The position numbers and the translations under genes were made by a program. 13,161 bases of DNA. Origin: G039029935 sp039029935. GTDB lineage: Bacteria; Chloroflexota; Anaerolineae; Caldilineales; Caldilineaceae. The DNA lies in assembly GCA_039029935.1 (NCBI GenBank), contig JBCCFC010000242.1, positions 1-13,161 on the forward strand, given 5' to 3'. Shown one piece after another: positions 7,109 through 12,897 of the stretch (position 1 is its first letter; the number at the start of each line of letters is the position of its first letter). Below the pieces are notes generated by a model. The model worked only from the letters and a program-made list of their open reading frames with translations, was not told the DNA's origin and ran no database searches.

Positions 7109-8305
7109 ATGAGCCTGAGCAAACATTTTTCACAGCGCACTGTGCGGATGCACCCACCCGTCATCCGCAAAATTGCACAAATGATTCAGCCCGACACAAT
7201 CTCTTTTGGTGCTGGGAATCCGCCAGCCTCGGTTTTTCCCGTTGATGAAATTTATGCAAAAACGGGTGAAATCTTAGAGAAATTTGGTGGGCGGACCATG
7301 CAATACGCAGACACGCGTGGGCTTCCAGCCTTGCGTCAGTGGATTGCCAATCAAACCTCATCCGCATTATCGGGTCCCATTAACTCTGACAGAGTGACCA
7401 TTATCTCTGGCTCACAACAGGCCATTGATCTGGTTGGCAAACTCTTTGTCGATGAGGGTGACAAGGTAATCGTCCCTGCGCCAACCTATGCTTCGACGCT
7501 GACAACGCTCAACGTCTATGGCGCCGACTACATCGGTGTGCCTTGTGATGAGTATGGGATGTTGCCCGATGCGCTTGAGGAAGCCTGTCAACAATCACCA
7601 ACTTTACTCTATTGCATCCCCAACTTTAGCAACCCGACAGGCGTTTACATGAGCTTAGAACGCCGCCAGAACATTGTTAAACTGGCCGAAAAATATGACA
7701 TCCCTATCTTTGAGGATGATCCTTATGGCTATCTACGCTTTGAAGGTGAGGCACTGCCCAATCTCTATGAGCTTGCACCGGATCGTGTCATCTACGCAGG
7801 CTCCTTCTCCAAAATTGTCGCCCCCGGATTTCGTATCGCTTGGGTGGTCACACCAGCCGAAATCACAGCCAAAATGGTGATTGCCAAGCAGGGTACTGAC
7901 CTACAATCTGCTTACTACACGCAGTTCTTGCTTCATGAGTTGGTAAGCGATGGGTTTATTGAACCGAGGATCGAGCAGTTACGCACCTATTATCACAATC
8001 AGTGCAACTTGATGCTGGGTGCGATGAAACGGCACTTTCCCACCGAAATCGTCTATCACAAACCACAGGGCGGAATGTTTATCTGGTGTGAATTGCCAGC
8101 CCATTTGGATGCAACTGAATTGTTGAAACCCTGCTTTGAGGAAAAGGTGGCCTATGTACCTGGTGCGGGGTTTTACCCTGATAATTCACCTCTGTTGGCA
8201 AAGAATACGTTGCGGTTGAGCTTTAGTCTGGCTACGGCAGAAGAAATTGAGGTTGGGATTGAGCGGCTTGGGCGTGTGTTTGCGAGGGCTATACGGGGGA
8301 CATGA
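7109..8305 (+). CDS. PLP-dependent aminotransferase (class I/II, LysN/MocR-type fold)
   Basis: A 398-residue fold-type I aminotransferase that transfers an amino group between an amino acid and a 2-oxo acid via pyridoxal phosphate. Motifs, numbered from this start: FGAGNPPASVFPV (33-45), MQYADTRGLPALRQWI (64-79), SGSQQAIDLVGKLF (100-113), NPTG (175-178), FEDDPYGYLRF (201-211) with the Asp that binds the PLP ring nitrogen, and AGSFSKIVAPGFRIAW (230-245) with the Schiff-base Lys235. NTLRLSFS near the C-terminus holds the Arg that binds the substrate carboxylate. It resembles 2-aminoadipate aminotransferase LysN and the catalytic half of MocR regulators, but has no helix-turn-helix domain. Start chosen at 7109 because AGAAGGA lies six bases upstream; in-frame TTG 7085 and ATG 7088 overlap the cytochrome stop. 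Substrate is not determinable; no lysine pathway genes are nearby. Confidence 0.93.
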   Translation: MSLSKHFSQRTVRMHPPVIRKIAQMIQPDTISFGAGNPPASVFPVDEIYAKTGEILEKFGGRTMQYADTRGLPALRQWIANQTSSALSGPINSDRVTIISGSQQAIDLVGKLFVDEGDKVIVPAPTYASTLTTLNVYGADYIGVPCDEYGMLPDALEEACQQSPTLLYCIPNFSNPTGVYMSLERRQNIVKLAEKYDIPIFEDDPYGYLRFEGEALPNLYELAPDRVIYAGSFSKIVAPGFRIAWVVTPAEITAKMVIAKQGTDLQSAYYTQFLLHELVSDGFIEPRIEQLRTYYHNQCNLMLGAMKRHFPTEIVYHKPQGGMFIWCELPAHLDATELLKPCFEEKVAYVPGAGFYPDNSPLLAKNTLRLSFSLATAEEIEVGIERLGRVFARAIRGT

Positions 8306-8423
8306 AGGGATGAGTGATAGTATCTAAACGTTGTGAGGATTAGCAACACAGCATGGTCCATTGCCCAACCCATAGTTCAGCCAAAGGGGATGGACAACCG
8401 TGCTGATTCTGGGTATTTACTAC

Positions 8424-8452
8424 CTGCCATTTTCCCGATTGTATTGTATAAT
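8424..8452 (+). promoter_or_regulatory. Probable sigma70-type promoter
   Basis: CTGCCA (8424-8429, four of six matches to TTGACA) and a perfect TATAAT (8447-8452) are separated by 17 bases, giving a predicted start near 8459. The transcript would have a leader of about 260 bases before the Rieske-domain gene, containing the structures at 8500-8530 and 8557-8615, or could be a short separate RNA. Confidence 0.5.
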
Positions 8453-8472
8453 GGTGTCGATAAGAATAAAAA

Positions 8473-8504
8473 AGCTTTCAGCTACTCAGCCGTCAGCTTT
8501 CAGC
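8473..8504. repeat. Short direct repeat AGCTTTCAGC
   Basis: AGCTTTCAGC occurs at 8473-8482 and 8495-8504, separated by TACTCAGCCGTC, which itself holds partial copies of the CAGC core. This kind of TCAGC-rich low-complexity sequence recurs in intergenic DNA of several bacterial groups; no function can be assigned. Confidence 0.5.
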
Positions 8505-8535
8505 CAGAATCTGATCGTTTTTTTGGCTGATTTTA
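8500..8535 (+). terminator. Weak terminator-like hairpin
   Basis: TCAGCCA (8500-8506) pairs with TGGCTGA (8524-8530) around a 17-base loop that ends in seven T residues, and TTTTA follows. The long loop makes it a poor intrinsic terminator, but it is the only candidate between the aminotransferase and the Rieske gene and lies just after a promoter-like site. Confidence 0.3.
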
Positions 8536-8556
8536 TACTCTTCTATGCAAGAACAA

Positions 8557-8615
8557 AGGCCAGTAACACAGATTGGTTATCTGTAACGCAGATGGTCAAT
8601 CTGTGTTACTGGTTT
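8557..8615. repeat. 59-nt near-perfect stem-loop
   Basis: CCAGTAACACAGATTG (8560-8575) pairs perfectly with CAATCTGTGTTACTGG (8597-8612). Three G-T wobble pairs continue inward into ATCTG (8579-8583) / CAGAT (8589-8593) with loop TAACG, and the outer end adds two wobbles and an A-T pair, giving about 27 consecutive pairs. It is A/T-flanked and lies about 107 bases before the Rieske gene. The CTGTAAC/GTTACAG words recur within it. It fits a small palindromic mobile element (REP/MITE-like) or a structured RNA leader. Confidence 0.75.
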
Positions 8616-8721
8616 ATACTTTCCTGTTCTAAGGACAACCACGCGGTTTCATTATATGCCTAGCAAGAAAGTCATTCGATGAATTCTGAGACAGATTGAA
8701 TAACATTTTGGGGAATTGACC

Positions 8722-10602
8722 ATGAACACAAATTATGTCTATGCGGCTCCATTAGCCGAGTTACAGGCGACCCAGATGCTGACGATTCAGCGCGGTGGTC
8801 ACACCATTGTGCTTTGCATGAATGAAGACACAATATACGCCATTGACAATCGCTGTCCCCATATGGGATTCCCGTTGGACAAAGGGACAGTGAAAGATGG
8901 TATCCTTGTCTGTCATTGGCATCATGCACGTTTTGATCTTGCAACAGGCGGGACTTTTGATCAGTGGGCGGATGATGTACGCTCATTTCCCGTAGAAATT
9001 CGCCAATCGACAGATGACGCTGGTCAACATGTCGATGAGATTTGGGTTGATTTGGCCTTGCATGTCGATCCAATCGTGCAACAGCGTGACCGACTCCAAG
9101 TGGGGCTGGAGCGTGACATTCCACTGGTGATTGGCAAAGCGGTGTTGACACTACTGGAGAATGGCAACGGTGCAGAGAATGGAAACGGCACAGGCAATAC
9201 CACTGGGTATAGCAATGGGTATAGCAATGGGCATAGCAATGGGCATAGCAATGGGCATAGCCTTGACAGTGCCATCGAGCCATTCCGTGCAGGGCTAGAT
9301 TTTGGGACACGCTATCGTTCAGCGGGGTGGAGCCAAGGGCTGACCATGCATGTCTGCATGATGAACATGCTGCCCTATTTGGAATCCGAAGATCGTCCCC
9401 GTGCGCTCTATCACGGCTTGTCTGCGGTTGCACGTGACAGCAGTGGCATGGCCCCGCGATTTTGTGTACGTCCACTGCCAGAGAGCAGCCACACGCGTGA
9501 TGTCCCCACGCTCAAACGCTGGTTCCGTCAATTTGTCGAGGTGCGTGATGCCGAGGGTGCGGAACGGTGTATCGTCTCTGCCATCCACGCGGGTGCGACC
9601 TCACAGGAAATGGCGGACATGATGTTTGCGGCGGTGACAGACCATCGCTACATTGATATTGGACATCCTGCCGACTTTACCAACAAGGCGTTTGAGGCTC
9701 TGGATATCGTCGGTTGGGACTATGCAGAACAGGTACTCACTAGCTTGGCCATGGGCTATGCCACCGCCTCACGCATGGAAGAGTCCAACGCCTGGCGCTA
9801 TCCGATTGATTTGGTGGCAATTTTGGATGAAGCGTTTACTAAGTTGCCAGAGATAGTGCAGAATGTGGATGGGACAGCGGGTGTAAACACCACAAGTCTC
9901 CATAATTTGACAGATGTGTTGTTGGCAGATGACCCACAGATGATTGTGGATACGTTGCTGGATACATTACGAAGTGGTTGCTCAATGGTCGATCTTGCAG
10001 GTTATGTTGCTTATGCCGCCGCATTGCGGATTGCGCGCTTCCACACGAGCAATGAGTTTATAGATTGGGACACGGCCCTGCACACCTTTACCTTTGCCAA
10101 CGCAATTCATCAAGGGCTGAAACGAGCACCATCAATTGAGTTGTTGCGTGGTGTTTTTGACGCTGCCATGAGCATCTATCTCGACCGCTTCCTCAATATT
10201 CCTGCTGCCCGTTTACCTGAAAAAGCAAATATGGCCGCTAATATAGAGGAAACATTAACCGATTTATCGGGGCTGCTCAATCGTCAACAGCAGGTCAACC
10301 AATCCGCACAGCAGGTGGCATCCTATCTCTATGGTGGCGGCAACTCCGTTGACATGCTGGCAACATTGGGGAAGCTCTTACTCCGTGAGGACCGTGATTT
10401 TCACACGATTCAGTCAGTTGAAACGGCTTTCCGGCAATATGAGGTGTGCAAACAATACGGTGAGGAAGAAACAGAGGGTGTGAATGTCTTGGTCGCTGCC
10501 ATTCGCTACTTAGCCGCCCATTCACCCACCGTCCGGGCGCAAGGACAAACCTATCAAATCGCCCACCGATTGCACGTTGGGGACCGCTTGTTTGAAGGGT
10601 AA
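8722..10602 (+). CDS. Rieske [2Fe-2S] domain fused to a large helical domain of unknown function
   Basis: A 626-residue protein. Residues 1-115 are a Rieske ferredoxin-like domain: CPHMGFPL (Cys45, His47) and CHWHHARFD (Cys64, His67) supply the four cluster ligands, and nothing indicates export, so it is probably cytoplasmic. Residues 146-182 are an Asn/Gly/Ser/His linker. The remaining 440 residues are predicted mainly helical and do not match the SRPBCC catalytic domain of ring-hydroxylating oxygenases. They look duplicated: AIHAGATSQEMADMMFAAV then YIDIGHP (from 288) parallels SGCSMVDLAGYVAYAAA then RFHTSNEF (from 418). Conserved-looking His at 289, 308, 315, 441, 454, 463 and 561 could bind a metal. 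HAGATSQEM faintly recalls AhpD-like carboxymuconolactone decarboxylases, and IDIGHP a questin-oxidase-like fold; neither is secure. ATG 8722 is chosen because GGGGA lies seven bases upstream; the in-frame TTG at 8716 is too close. Function: probably redox, otherwise unknown. Confidence 0.85.
   Translation: MNTNYVYAAPLAELQATQMLTIQRGGHTIVLCMNEDTIYAIDNRCPHMGFPLDKGTVKDGILVCHWHHARFDLATGGTFDQWADDVRSFPVEIRQSTDDAGQHVDEIWVDLALHVDPIVQQRDRLQVGLERDIPLVIGKAVLTLLENGNGAENGNGTGNTTGYSNGYSNGHSNGHSNGHSLDSAIEPFRAGLDFGTRYRSAGWSQGLTMHVCMMNMLPYLESEDRPRALYHGLSAVARDSSGMAPRFCVRPLPESSHTRDVPTLKRWFRQFVEVRDAEGAERCIVSAIHAGATSQEMADMMFAAVTDHRYIDIGHPADFTNKAFEALDIVGWDYAEQVLTSLAMGYATASRMEESNAWRYPIDLVAILDEAFTKLPEIVQNVDGTAGVNTTSLHNLTDVLLADDPQMIVDTLLDTLRSGCSMVDLAGYVAYAAALRIARFHTSNEFIDWDTALHTFTFANAIHQGLKRAPSIELLRGVFDAAMSIYLDRFLNIPAARLPEKANMAANIEETLTDLSGLLNRQQQVNQSAQQVASYLYGGGNSVDMLATLGKLLLREDRDFHTIQSVETAFRQYEVCKQYGEEETEGVNVLVAAIRYLAAHSPTVRAQGQTYQIAHRLHVGDRLFEG
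9205..9262 (+). repeat. 12-bp tandem repeat encoding the interdomain linker
   Basis: Units GGGTATAGCAAT (9205, 9217) and GGGCATAGCAAT (9229, 9241) are followed by a partial unit to 9262, encoding (G-Y/H-S-N) repeats between the Rieske and helical domains. The period is a multiple of three, so copy-number changes keep the frame. The preceding NGNG-rich codons extend the flexible linker. Confidence 0.95.
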
Positions 10603-10606
10603 GTCT

Positions 10607-10677
10607 GTAGTCAGTATTCGGTAGCTCAGTATTCGGTGGTAATTCACTGAATACTGACGCACCGAATACCGACCTAC
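10607..10677. repeat. Nested inverted repeat between convergent genes
   Basis: TCAGTATTCGGT occurs directly at 10611-10622 and 10626-10637. Its complement occurs as GAATACTGA (10649-10657), which pairs with 10626-10634, and as ACCGAATAC (10661-10669), which pairs with 10614-10622; GTAG (10607-10610) and CTAC (10674-10677) can close the structure. It fills the 94-base gap between two converging genes and may act as a shared transcription barrier, though it has no U tract. Confidence 0.7.
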
Positions 10678-10696
10678 CGATCTACCAACCTATCGA

Positions 10697-11275
10697 CTAC
10701 ATCTCTTCACGATACTGCAATCGACGTCGCTCCTTCTCTTCCAACACAGCGTTGCGAATCAACTCATGCACATCCTCTGGATCAGTCACATTTTCTAGCA
10801 GAATCTCTGGCACACTTACATCTTCACTAAAAATGGTGATATCACCGATATTGAGCATTCGTTCACCCAGATGTTGTTTTACCTGAATATCGCGCACACG
10901 AATCAACTCAACACTGTCTGTCTGGCGGCTGAGAACGCCCGTCATGATCTTAATACGCTGATTGGTCAGTTCGTAGACGACACCAATCGACATATAGGGA
11001 CGACCACGCCAAATTGATTTTTCAACCAAAGCGTCATCCGCACCATCAGCTTCAGCATACTCTGGTGCCGGAGCCGCCGCTGCCACTGGTACAGCCGCAC
11101 GCATGGCCGCATCAGCCTCGCCCACAGCGTCCAATGCAGTCACAAGACCATCTGCCAAGCCATTGATAATCGCTTGCAGTTCTTTTTGAGGCACGGACGT
11201 GATCTCCACATCGCTCTCTGCCAGTGTTTGGTAAAATTGTCCTGTTATTTTGTTACGAATATCGTCACGATTCAT
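10697..11275 (-). CDS. Small protein with C-terminal bacterial PH domain (DUF304/bPH2-like)
   Basis: A 192-residue soluble protein without membrane segments. The N-terminal 50 residues are helical (MNRDDIRNKITGQFYQTL), residues 55-80 are Ala-rich low complexity (VPVAAAAPAPEYAEADGADD), and about 88-176 fit the bacterial pleckstrin-homology-like fold: YELTNQRIKIMTGVLSRQ, then ELIRVRDIQVKQHLGERML, then GDITIF, then PEILLENVTDPEDVHELI, the usual order of beta strands and closing helix. The last residues are highly charged. Such domains often occur in membrane proteins; here it is soluble, and the ligand is unknown. Start 11275 is preferred over the upstream in-frame start at 11323 because AAAGGA lies eight bases upstream. 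A TATAAT (11331-11336, minus strand) and a 5'-terminal hairpin precede it. It converges on the Rieske-domain gene. Confidence 0.8.
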   Translation of the reverse strand: MNRDDIRNKITGQFYQTLAESDVEITSVPQKELQAIINGLADGLVTALDAVGEADAAMRAAVPVAAAAPAPEYAEADGADDALVEKSIWRGRPYMSIGVVYELTNQRIKIMTGVLSRQTDSVELIRVRDIQVKQHLGERMLNIGDITIFSEDVSVPEILLENVTDPEDVHELIRNAVLEEKERRRLQYREEM

Positions 11276-11302
11276 GATAAAAATCCTTTCGTCTATAGAT
11301 AA

Positions 11303-11336
11303 TTTGATTTCACGCAAAATCAAAGGGTCGATTATA
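11303..11336 (-). promoter_or_regulatory. -10 box and 5'-terminal hairpin of the PH-domain gene
   Basis: On the minus strand TATAAT at 11331-11336 predicts a transcript start near 11324. TTTGATTT (11324-11317) and AAATCAAA (11310-11303) then form an 8-bp hairpin with a TGCGTG loop exactly at the predicted 5' end. No good -35 is seen. The hairpin could protect the message or be an operator. Confidence 0.4.
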
Positions 11337-11345
11337 TATGTTTGC

Positions 11346-11364
11346 CATAGCTGAATTCGCTATG
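11346..11364. other. Small palindrome upstream of the PH-domain gene
   Basis: CATAGC and GCTATG flank the 7-base TGAATTC, a 6-bp stem just upstream of the predicted -10 of the minus-strand gene, in the position where an activator or repressor might bind. No family can be named. Confidence 0.3.
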
Positions 11365-11462
11365 TGGTCCATTATACCATAATCTTTTTTGTTGAGCGTA
11401 AGTAAAAGAAGAATAATCAGAAGACGGTTCGCTAGAGCCAATTGACGAAGAGTTTCCAGATG

Positions 11463-11669
11463 TAGATTCATGTCTTACCACTGGAGTCACCCAGCGAACA
11501 GCACTACGCAAAAACTCGCACCCATTTAGAGAAAAACGGCACACCCATTAGCCCCAATGATTTATTGATTGCCTCGCATGGGTTGATGTTGGAGTTGACG
11601 GTGGTGACAGCCAATGATCGTGAGTTTTCTCGTGTGCCGGGGTTGTGTGTGGAGAATTGGTTCTCATGA
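11463..11669 (+). pseudogene. VapC-type PIN-domain toxin remnant (C-terminal part)
   Basis: After a stop codon (11463-11465) the frame reads IHVLPLESPSEQHYAKTR, then LEKNGTPISPNDLLIASHG, then ELTVVTANDREFSRVPGL, then VENWFS and TGA at 11667. This is the C-terminal half of VapC ribonuclease toxins: VLPLD, YA-x-x-R-x-x-LE-x-x-G-x-PI, the acidic D-LLIA-H motif and VT-N-x-x-EF-x-RVPGL-x-x-ENW. The N-terminal half with the first catalytic Asp is missing, and the sequence upstream in this frame is interrupted at 11433 and 11463. No VapB antitoxin gene precedes it; the upstream DNA is the promoter of the opposite-strand gene. It is a dead gene fragment. Confidence 0.7.
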
Positions 11670-11675
11670 CACGCA

Positions 11676-11867
11676 TCACAAATCAGCCAACTCCCGCACA
11701 TGCACATCCTCATACCGTTCAATCAACACACTGATGATGTCCATCAACGACGCAAGAGGATGTGATTCGTTTTCGTCTACAATGTAAATTAGTGTATCCA
11801 GTACACGGCTATCTATAAACGCAAGCCACCTAACTTGTTTTTTACACGGCTCTATGCTATCTTGCAC
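11676..11867 (-). pseudogene. Antitoxin-like small protein, probably truncated
   Basis: A 63-codon minus-strand frame starting at GTG 11867. Its C-terminal half, HPLASLMDIISVLIERYED followed by VHVRELADL, resembles the end of small HigA-like antitoxin proteins (HPL-x-x-L-x-x-x-x-x-x-LIE-x-YED-x-H) known from Cyanobacteria and Chloroflexota. No ribosome binding site precedes the GTG, the first 25 residues look unlike a family start, and no toxin partner is adjacent. It converges on the VapC remnant with six bases between the two ends. It may be a live short gene of unknown role, but decay is more likely. Confidence 0.4.
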
Positions 11868-11920
11868 ACAGACTAATTTTGCAGATTGGGATGAAATGCA
11901 GACCCAGAGGAGAGATAAGA

Positions 11921-12853
11921 ATGACGATACAACTTCAACGGAACAGACGTATGCCTATGATTGATTTCCTTGTCGATAGCCCTGTAGAGACAAATAATAG
12001 TCTTGAACTAGAATTTGTGACAAAACCTGATCCCAAGGAAGATGACACCATTTATGGCTGGCGTACTGTATGCGAAATGGATGAAGATGGCAATGAACAT
12101 TGGATAGAAATTCCTCTGACATTAGAGGACTACCTTCACCCACAAGAGGGAGATAAATTCATGATTAACAGTGGGCATGATGTAATCACTGGCTACATAT
12201 GTAGTGCTTTAGGAACATATATCGGCTATAGAACGAGGATTGTTGATGGTGTTGGTTCGGTATCCTACGGTGATGTTGGTATTGATTGGAATATTCCTGA
12301 TGAAGCAGCTATCAGTCCAGATGTGTCTATCATTCATAATGTGCGGAATCCACTTGAAATACGGGGCATTTTTAACATCGCTGAGGAGGGCACTACGCCT
12401 AGTTTGGTGATTGAAGTCACATCGCCCTCAACACGCAGTGCAGACTTTCATCAGAAGTTTGAAAAGTATGAACGCCGAGAGGTTCCATACTATATTATAG
12501 TGGATACCATGGACAAGACGTCTTTTCAACTGGTTGGCTATGAGATGATTGGCAATGGTTATGTGGAGATGACACCCAATGAACAAGGCTGGTTGTGGAT
12601 GCCGCCCGTGAATGCATGGATCGGTGTTCAAGGGAATGAAGTTCGATGTTACGATGCAGATGGTAATTATTTGCCGAGCCACGCGGAAACAACGGAACAA
12701 TTGGCTGAGACATCGGAACAATTGGCTGAGACATCGGAACAATTGGCTGAGACATCGGAACAATTGGCTGAAGAACGGGCAAGAAATGAACAACTCGCCA
12801 ATTATCTACGCTCGCTTGGTATCGATCCAGATAACTTACCTGCAGGAGGGTGA
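11921..12853 (+). CDS. Uma2 family endonuclease (DUF820, PD-(D/E)XK fold) with C-terminal heptad repeats
   Basis: A 310-residue protein of the Uma2/DUF820 family, putative PD-(D/E)XK nucleases greatly expanded in Cyanobacteria and Chloroflexota; cellular substrates are largely unknown. Numbered from this start: a subgroup N-terminus with YGWRTV and IPLTLEDYLHPQEGDKF (63-79), the first acidic residue Asp134 in SPDVSII, Glu165 in SLVIEVTSPST, and Lys179 in FHQKFEKYERREVPYYIIVD (176-195), the family K-x-x-x-Y arrangement. After the nuclease core (to about 245) come four TSEQLAE heptads (coiled coil) and the tail NYLRSLGIDPDNL, which is common at the end of such proteins. Start 11921 has GGAG eight bases upstream; the in-frame TTG at 11879 lacks one. 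The next gene follows after 44 bases, probably in the same operon. Confidence 0.92.
   Translation: MTIQLQRNRRMPMIDFLVDSPVETNNSLELEFVTKPDPKEDDTIYGWRTVCEMDEDGNEHWIEIPLTLEDYLHPQEGDKFMINSGHDVITGYICSALGTYIGYRTRIVDGVGSVSYGDVGIDWNIPDEAAISPDVSIIHNVRNPLEIRGIFNIAEEGTTPSLVIEVTSPSTRSADFHQKFEKYERREVPYYIIVDTMDKTSFQLVGYEMIGNGYVEMTPNEQGWLWMPPVNAWIGVQGNEVRCYDADGNYLPSHAETTEQLAETSEQLAETSEQLAETSEQLAEERARNEQLANYLRSLGIDPDNLPAGG
12689..12772 (+). repeat. Four 21-bp tandem repeats encoding coiled-coil heptads
   Basis: Four units of ACATCGGAACAATTGGCTGAG starting at 12689, 12710, 12731 and 12752. The first unit differs by one base (ACAACG) and the last by its final base. Each encodes one heptad T-S/T-E-Q-L-A-E, so the array is an in-frame, expandable coiled coil. 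The near identity suggests recent duplication. Confidence 0.95.
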
Positions 12854-12897
12854 TGGATTTCCACCCGAATTGCAGACAGTCTTGAGGAGGTGTAGCT

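Noticed and set aside
8722..10602. Ring-hydroxylating dioxygenase alpha subunit
   Set aside because: The Rieske site is present but the SRPBCC catalytic domain with its 2-His-1-carboxylate motif is absent, and no reductase or beta subunit gene is nearby.
11879..11920. Upstream TTG start of the Uma2 gene
   Set aside because: GGAG lies inside this extension, eight bases before the ATG at 11921, so the extension is most likely untranslated leader.
12689..12772. Possible CRISPR array (21-bp repeats)
   Set aside because: Units are contiguous without spacers and encode protein heptads in the Uma2 frame. The same holds for the 12-bp repeats at 9205-9262.
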